Source: Trachelipus rathkii (Eukaryota > Arthropoda > Malacostraca > Isopoda > Trachelipodidae). Taken from it: DNA of 25,000 nucleotides. The notes beneath the pieces were generated by a model. That model was not told where the DNA came from, ran no database searches, and saw nothing but the letters and a program-made list of their open reading frames with translations. Location: assembly GCA_015478945.1 (NCBI GenBank), contig JABUQX010014806.1, forward strand, positions 15,001 through 40,000, written 5' to 3'. Made by a program: the position numbers and the translations under genes. Positions 20,400 through 25,000 of this stretch are shown in pieces. Numbering within the stretch: position 1 is the stretch's first letter; every line of letters begins with the position of its first letter.

Positions 20400-22216
20400 C
20401 GTATTGGGCATGGAAAAATTCTCATTCTCCTAACAATCTTACTAATTTTTATTCTGTTCGGAACAGGCTAAGCACACTTTCACTAAAAGAAAGTATGCCA
20501 ACCGGCTTGGATCTCCTATTGTTAAAAATTTCTGGCCTCTTCCAAAAAAAAAAATTTCTAACAACTTTTGTAAATCTGCCTTTCTTCCCCGTATTCGCTT
20601 TGATGGTTCTGTAGCTAACTCTCCTTCTGAAAATATCAACTTCTTTGGCCTTCTTTTTTTATATAATTATACCATGGACTATTCTGGAATCCATCCTCCT
20701 ACTCCTCCTTCTCTCAGGTTTTCCATGTCTTTACCTGTGATCACACATGATCGTGTGCATGAGATTCTGAGATATATGAACGCCAGGAAGGCTAGTGGCC
20801 CGAATGGCATTACTCCTCGTGTTTTTAGGGAATATGCTTCTTAGCTGCCGCCTGTTCTCGTTCAACTCTACTCTCTATGTCTTAATACTAATCCTTTTCC
20901 TCAGTGCTGGAATCGAGCTTATGTTAAGCCGATCCCGAAAAAAGGCAGCCGCTCTGATCTTTCAAACTATCGCGCTATAGCTCTCACTTGTATTCTATCT
21001 AAAATCTTTGACACTAATCTTACCTCTCATTTCCTGGATCATCTGGAGTCTTATTCCCTTCTTTCAGATTATCAGTGTGGCTTTCGAAGCTCGAGGTCAA
21101 CTAGTGACATGCTTTCCTATCTAACTGATTTATGGTCGTCTGCCCTTAGGGACTATGGGGAGCCTTGCGTGGTGGCGCTTGACATATTCAAAGCTTTTGA
21201 CCGGGTATGGCACACGTCACTGTTCTCTAAGCTCACTTTCTTGGGGTTTCTTCCTTCTCTTTGCTTACTCTTGTCTAGTTTTCTCTCCGACCTCTCTATA
21301 TCAGCACTAGTTGATGGAGCGTCCTCTTCCTCCATTCCTGTTAATTGTGGTGTTCCTCAAGGTTCTGTTCTATCTCCAACTTTATTCCTCCTTTTCATCA
21401 ACGATCTCATCAGCTGTACTTCTAACTCTGTTTACTCTTATGTCGATGACTCAACTCTCCATTCTTCTACTCATATCAAATCTGTTCCCTCTTTTGCATC
21501 TAGAGTTGCCTCTCGTCTTTAACTTTCCGATTCTATTCTTGCTGATGTGGATGGGATTTCCCAGTGGGGTCACCGCAACCTTGTAAAATTCATGTCTTTA
21601 AAAACTCAACTTCTCTACATCTCCTTCTTAAAAAAAATCCCCCAACTTTCCTATTTCCTTCGACGGCTCTAACGTCTTACCTGTGAATAACATAAATATT
21701 CTTGGCCTCAACATAAACAACAAATTGTCTTGGAAATCTCATATTACAATGGTTGCTAAGGTGGAATCAAAGAAACTGAGAGTTCTGTTTTTTTCCTCTG
21801 AACAGTTTACTCCAGTTACATAAGGCTATATTCGCCCCTGTATGGAGTACTGTTCTCACATTTTGGGGAAAGGGGCTCCGGCTCCACCCTTCTATTGGAT
21901 AGGGTTGAGTCTAAAGCTAAAAGACTAGTAAACTGTCCCTTTCTTTCAAACTCCCTTGACCCTCTATCTCTGCCACATGACGTTAGCGCACTATCTATTT
22001 TCTATAGGTACTACAGCGGCAGATGCTCAGGGGAGTTGACCTCTCCCGTTCCTCTACCCTTGCGTCACCCTCGTATCACAAGGGTTGCCTTGCTCTCGCA
22101 TGAATACTGCGTGAGTATTGAAAACCCCAGACTTGTTCGTTGTTGTGCCTCTTTCTTTCTTTTGTGAAACTTCTTGCCTTCTCCTGTTTTTCCAACTGTA
22201 TTTAATCTTTCCAATT
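20400..22216 (+). pseudogene. LINE ORF2 reverse transcriptase, decayed
   Basis: From 20467 to 21522 one frame holds the reverse transcriptase with a single internal stop (TAG at 20842-20844). It has KASGPNGITPRVF before that stop, PIPKKGSRSDLSNYRAIAL after it, LDIFKAFDRVWH at about 21178-21213 (first catalytic Asp), GVPQGSVLSPTLF at about 21349, and YVDDSTLH at about 21439 (the usual YADD, with Val in place of Ala). A TAA at 21520-21522 and later frameshifts near 21640, 21825 and 21890 split the thumb and C-terminal part, where INILGLNI, CMEYCSHI, RVESKAKRLV and FYRYYSGRC are still readable. An earlier frameshift lies near 20465. The template-copying role in target-primed reverse transcription is known for the family; this copy cannot make a whole protein. 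Confidence 0.88.
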
Positions 22217-23149
22217 CAGTGGCGTAACTTACGGGACCGCAAGGCCTGCAATGCGGGAGGGCCCGGTGCATGAGGGGCCCGTACCCGTGGTTTCAGTTTT
22301 ATTCAAATTGGTTCTGCAATCTACAAAACTCGATGAAAGAGCAAAGGAAAATGGATTGAAAAAACACATGGAAAATTTTGAATTTGTTTTCAAGGTCGTT
22401 TTTCATACATTAATACTAGAATATCTTACCTTGGTTTCGAAATTTCTCCAGAACAGTAACGCTGATCTATCAAAAGAAACTACTGTACTTGATAGCGCTT
22501 TTAATTAATAGGCCTTGTCACATTTAAAGAAATATTTTGAAGATAACAAGGCACGGTCCCTAGCTGTTGCCAACAATGGTGTCTTGAATGCCATTTTTCC
22601 AGATCAGAGAGTTCGTAGAAACTAAACGTCATTTTGATGAACTACTCCAGGATGAGCGTTTTATTAGATCTGTTGAGGTATTATCAAACTGCTGTATTTT
22701 ACCAAACATTGTTACACAATTATTGTCCAATTAGCAAAAAAAGATTTGAAAAAGTAAATGGACCATTTGTCTAGTCTCTTAATAACGCTGACTCCAGAAT
22801 TTATTTCAGCATCAACAAATGAAGAATTGCAGAAAAAAGCTGAAATTTTGTTATACGAATATAGAGATCTCACAGAAAACTTTCCTTCTGAAATTCAAAG
22901 CTTTCGAGTGACTCTTATGAAAGACATTAGATCAAGAACATCAATAAGAGATTTTTGCAGATTTATTATTCATTGACAACTACATCATTTCGTCAAGTAT
23001 ACCAGATGTTTTGCACCGCGTTTCTGCTGCTCTTGACTTTGCCTGTAACTGTGGCAACAGCCGAGCGGACATTTTCCAAGTTAAAATTGATAAAAAATTA
23101 CTCACGTTCTACAATGTCACAGGAGAGATTAAGGGAAGATTCAATATTG
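22217..23149 (+). mobile_element. hAT DNA transposon remnant, internally deleted and 3'-interrupted
   Basis: CAGTGGCGTAACTTACGGG at 22217 is a typical hAT terminal inverted repeat and is followed by a G-rich subterminal stretch. Transposase-derived coding sequence follows. The left end sits within the last codons of the LINE, so the hAT inserted into the LINE. No matching right terminus (CGCCACTG-like) is visible; the coding similarity stops at 23148, where a foldback element begins. Confidence 0.8.
22290..23149 (+). pseudogene. hAT transposase fragment with C-terminal dimerisation domain
   Basis: About 290 codons remain of a protein normally of 600 or more; the N-terminal zinc finger and first part of the RNase H-like core are deleted. 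Readable pieces, in order, are ENGLKKHMENFEFVF and LVSKFLQNSNADLS (22340-22480), then a double stop (TAA TAG near 22507), ARSLAVANN and IFPDQRVRR (22550-22620), then SFRVTLMKDIRSRTSIRDF (22901-22957), and after a frameshift near 22970 TLPVTVATAERTFSKLKL (about 23039-23092) with IKNYSRSTMSQERL. The last phrases are the hAT C-terminal dimerisation domain, of the type found in P52rIPK/ZMYM1-like transposases. The homology ends within a few codons of QERL because of the foldback insertion. Confidence 0.88.
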
Positions 23150-24106
23150 GGGTCGCGCTAACGCCCAATTTTCAACTTCCCTCTAAGTGACGTAAAATTC
23201 GAATTATGCAGCCGATTTTGACACCTAATAAACACAAACTGTAGCTTTTTAGCCGCTAATACGTTGATTTCATGTGTTTTTCTGTGTCTGGTAGTCATTC
23301 TTTCAGAATTTTTCAAATATTTTCAAAACCCACTGTTTTATTGGACATTTTTCGTGATCAACTTCCAGATTTTTTTTCCGAAATGACTTCAAAACTTGAA
23401 ATATGCATAGATAGGTCCATTACCTACAATAGTCACATTTGTTTTTTTCGATTTTTTGAGTTTTGTGCTCAGTGTTGTACAATTTCCAAACCCACCTTTT
23501 TTGGATTTTAAAATGAAAAATTGCGATAATTTTTTACTGTTCGTGCGAAGTGGATGAAGTTTTCAGGGCATATGTAATCGAAAGAGATGCACATTTAATA
23601 CTTAAATAGTTTCTTTGTATATGCATTAGTTTTGGATTTGTTCTTGGAACAAATTTTCCAAAAAAAAAAAAAAAAAAAAAATTTGAAATTTTAAAAAAAT
23701 TTCTTTTGAGTATACCAAAAATTATCGCAATTTTTCATTTTAAAATAAAAAAAAGTGGGTTTGGAAATTCCACAACACTGAGCACAAAACTCAAAAAATT
23801 GAAAAAAACAAATGTGACTATTGTAGGTAATGGACTCATCTATGCATATTTCAAGTTTGAAGTCATTTTGAAAAAAAATCTGGAAGTTGATACGAAAAAT
23901 ATCAAAAACAAGGGTTTTGAAAAATTGAAAATTCTGAAAGAATGACTACAGACACAGAAAAACACCCGAAAACAACGTTTTAGAGGGAATAAAAGCTACA
24001 GTTTAGTGTTTATAGGGTTAAAATCGGCTGAAAATTCCGATTTTTATGTTCATTTCTAGGGGGGGGGGGTGAAAATTGGGCTCAGCCTGAGCCCAATATC
24101 GGACCC
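23149..24106. mobile_element. 957-bp foldback element with arms of about 388 bp
   Basis: The left arm (about 23149-23535) and right arm (about 23717-24106) are inverse complements over nearly their whole length, with only scattered substitutions and small indels; anchors are GCCCAATTTTC at 23162 and GAAAATTGGGC at 24072, CTGTAGC (about 23241; complement near 23993), GATTTTTTTTC and GTGCTCAGTGTTGT. The ends read GGGTC on the left and GGACCC on the right. The right end has about 14 extra bases (a GGGCTCAGCCTGAGCCC palindrome) where the left has CGCGCTAAC. The central loop of about 180 bp has a run of about 22 A at 23660. The 79-codon frames in the arms are artefacts of the sequence. Superfamily unknown; no clear target duplication. 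Confidence 0.88.
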
Positions 24107-24414
24107 TGTCCTTAATAATGATCCGACTGTCGTCGAAGATAGATGCATTAAAAATAGAAAGGAAGAAAATAAAGAGAAAAACTGGAGAACACCCGAGGGA
24201 AGCCTGAAGATTGCTGAGAAATGAAGAGCTTCAGCTAAAGTTCGAACAGTTTCAGAAAATTTGAATGTTTTTGACAGTGGTCCTGGCCAGATTAATATTG
24301 AAAAAAAATTTAAGAAATTAATAAATTTGCTTTTAATAAAAACTTTAGTGAAAGAATCAACATCTTACTTTTCGATAAAATTTAGTGGTGAAGCAGCAAA
24401 ATTTTCGCTATGAT
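24107..24414 (+). pseudogene. Coding-like stretch with one stop, unknown
   Basis: After the foldback element one plus-strand frame runs about 100 codons with a single TGA at about 24221. It is rich in charged residues early (NNDPTVVEDRCIKNRKEEN) and has a mixed composition later (SGPGQINIEKKFKKLINLLL). I do not recognise it. It does not read as the expected continuation of the hAT transposase, so it may be another element cut by the insertions, or chance in A-rich DNA. Confidence 0.25.
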
Positions 24415-24672
24415 TCTTTTCACATAGCTTAAAAAAGGAAAAAAAATAGAATTAGCTTGAAATGAAGAAGCGCTCAAAATTTTTAGCCCATTTCTTTTGA
24501 AATTTTTTAAACTTTCGTAAAAAATAATAAAAATGCATCATGTAATTCTGGTCAGTGAAGTTTGGATAAAGCGACGTATAAGATCATATGAAGAATGAAT
24601 ATTCAGCCCAGTCGGCTCTTTTGAAGATTTTCTTCCCATAGTTCAAGAAGGAATAGATCAAACACCAAATAG
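24415..24672. other. AT-rich spacer, nothing recognised
   Basis: Unique A-rich DNA between the coding-like stretch and the SINE. Confidence 0.5.
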
Positions 24673-24859
24673 CGTCCCGGTAGCTCAGAAGGTAGACACG
24701 TCGCCCACTACGCGAGAGCCCAGGTTCATTCATTGTCGGGCGTGTGAGTGTGAGCTGTTCTTTTCTTGACTCCGTCTTGCTCAGTCTTAAAAATTGGCAA
24801 ACCCCTCCTGATTAGGGCTCTGCCCGTGGAGCGGTGATGCTTAACTGTAGAAAAAAATA
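24673..24859 (+). mobile_element. tRNA-derived SINE, near full length, plus strand
   Basis: The head (24673-24745) resembles a tRNA gene: it starts GTCCCGG, has an A box TAGCTCAGAAGGTAGA (about 24681-24696) and a B box GGTTCATTC (24723-24731), and ends in CGGGCG, which can pair with the start. The body contains CTTGACTCCGTCTTGCTCAG and the tail ATTAGGGCTCTGCCCGTGG with GAGCGGTGATGC, then CTGTAG and an A-rich end. The body and tail are shared with the minus-strand copy at 17714. It is a Pol III-transcribed, LINE-mobilised family; the family name is not known to me. Confidence 0.85.
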
Positions 24860-25000
24860 AATTTTAGTGTAGAATGCAACAGTAAAAGCAAATTCATCAG
24901 AGAGGTTATTAATCATTTTGCATCACAAAATGCAAGACGGCAACGGCGGATTTCAGAAGTAGTAAGTAAACGTGTAAACATTTCTGTTAATTATTACTAT
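24852..25000 (+). CDS. Open frame running off the right edge, possible exon
   Basis: From the SINE's A-tail to the end of the window one frame stays open for about 49 codons and includes REVINHFASQNARRQRRISE, a basic helix-like segment. A donor-like GTAAGT lies near 24963. There is no start codon of note and I do not recognise the sequence. It could be an exon that continues beyond the window, or chance. Confidence 0.15.

Larger units (their letters stand above)
19491..22216 (+). mobile_element. Degenerate non-LTR retrotransposon (APE-type, Jockey-superfamily-like)
   Basis: An apurinic-like endonuclease region (19491-20230) is followed by a reverse transcriptase and C-terminal region (about 20300-22200), all on the plus strand in the order found in ORF2 of Jockey/I/CR1-type LINEs. 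Several frameshifts and in-frame stops interrupt it. The 3' end is lost: similarity runs up to the phrase FLPSPVFPTVFNLSN and stops where a hAT terminus begins at 22217. No poly-A tail or target duplication remains. The clade is judged from the motifs only. Confidence 0.85.

Noticed and set aside
23272..23945. Two 79-codon frames as genes
   Set aside because: They lie on the complementary arms of the foldback element and do not resemble protein families.

Overview
The window looks like a gene-poor, AT-rich stretch of an arthropod nuclear genome, most likely a decapod or other crustacean (inference). It has very long interrupted (TA)n and (TTA)n microsatellites, TTAGG-like pentamers, tRNA-derived SINE copies, Penelope-like retroelement remnants, an APE-type non-LTR retrotransposon and hAT DNA-transposon debris. 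There is no intact cellular gene, no rRNA operon, no CRISPR array and no prokaryotic operon structure. Every recognisable protein match is a broken mobile-element or multicopy-family remnant.

Layout. 1-1150 (minus strand): decayed copy of an uncharacterised multicopy invertebrate protein, cut off by a TA array. 1150-7870: mostly low-complexity DNA (TA arrays, a large TTA array at 3.67-4.24 kb) separated by AT-rich spacers in which I recognise nothing. 7920-9840: two 5'-truncated Penelope-like copies, head to head, forming an imperfect palindrome; both keep GIY-YIG-domain and 3'-end sequence, and the right copy also keeps the end of the reverse transcriptase. 10492-12349: an exact 19-bp inverted repeat of hAT character brackets TA arrays and a small CpG-rich island. 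13050-15220: more TA arrays with short unique islands, one carrying a tRNA-like sequence with A and B boxes. 15.2-17.4 kb: a short uninterrupted reading frame and two MITE-like inverted-repeat elements, the second with TTAGG-like pentamers. 17.7-18.65 kb: a minus-strand SINE, an array of about seven 52-56 bp units that each fold into a hairpin with changing but mostly complementary stems and a loop sharing TGTC, and a 33-bp duplication. 18.67-18.96 kb: TA array.

19.49-24.11 kb is a nest of transposons: a degenerate non-LTR retrotransposon (endonuclease plus reverse transcriptase) whose 3' end is cut by a hAT terminus at 22217; an internally deleted hAT transposase follows and is itself cut at its C-terminal dimerisation domain by a 957-bp foldback element with arms of about 388 bp. 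A second, plus-strand SINE copy sits near the right edge.

The region therefore reads as layered insertions, each dating the one beneath it. The most unusual structures are the hairpin array with compensating stem changes (18.07-18.42 kb), the head-to-head Penelope pair with a hammerhead-like motif in both ends, and the MITE carrying telomere-like pentamers.
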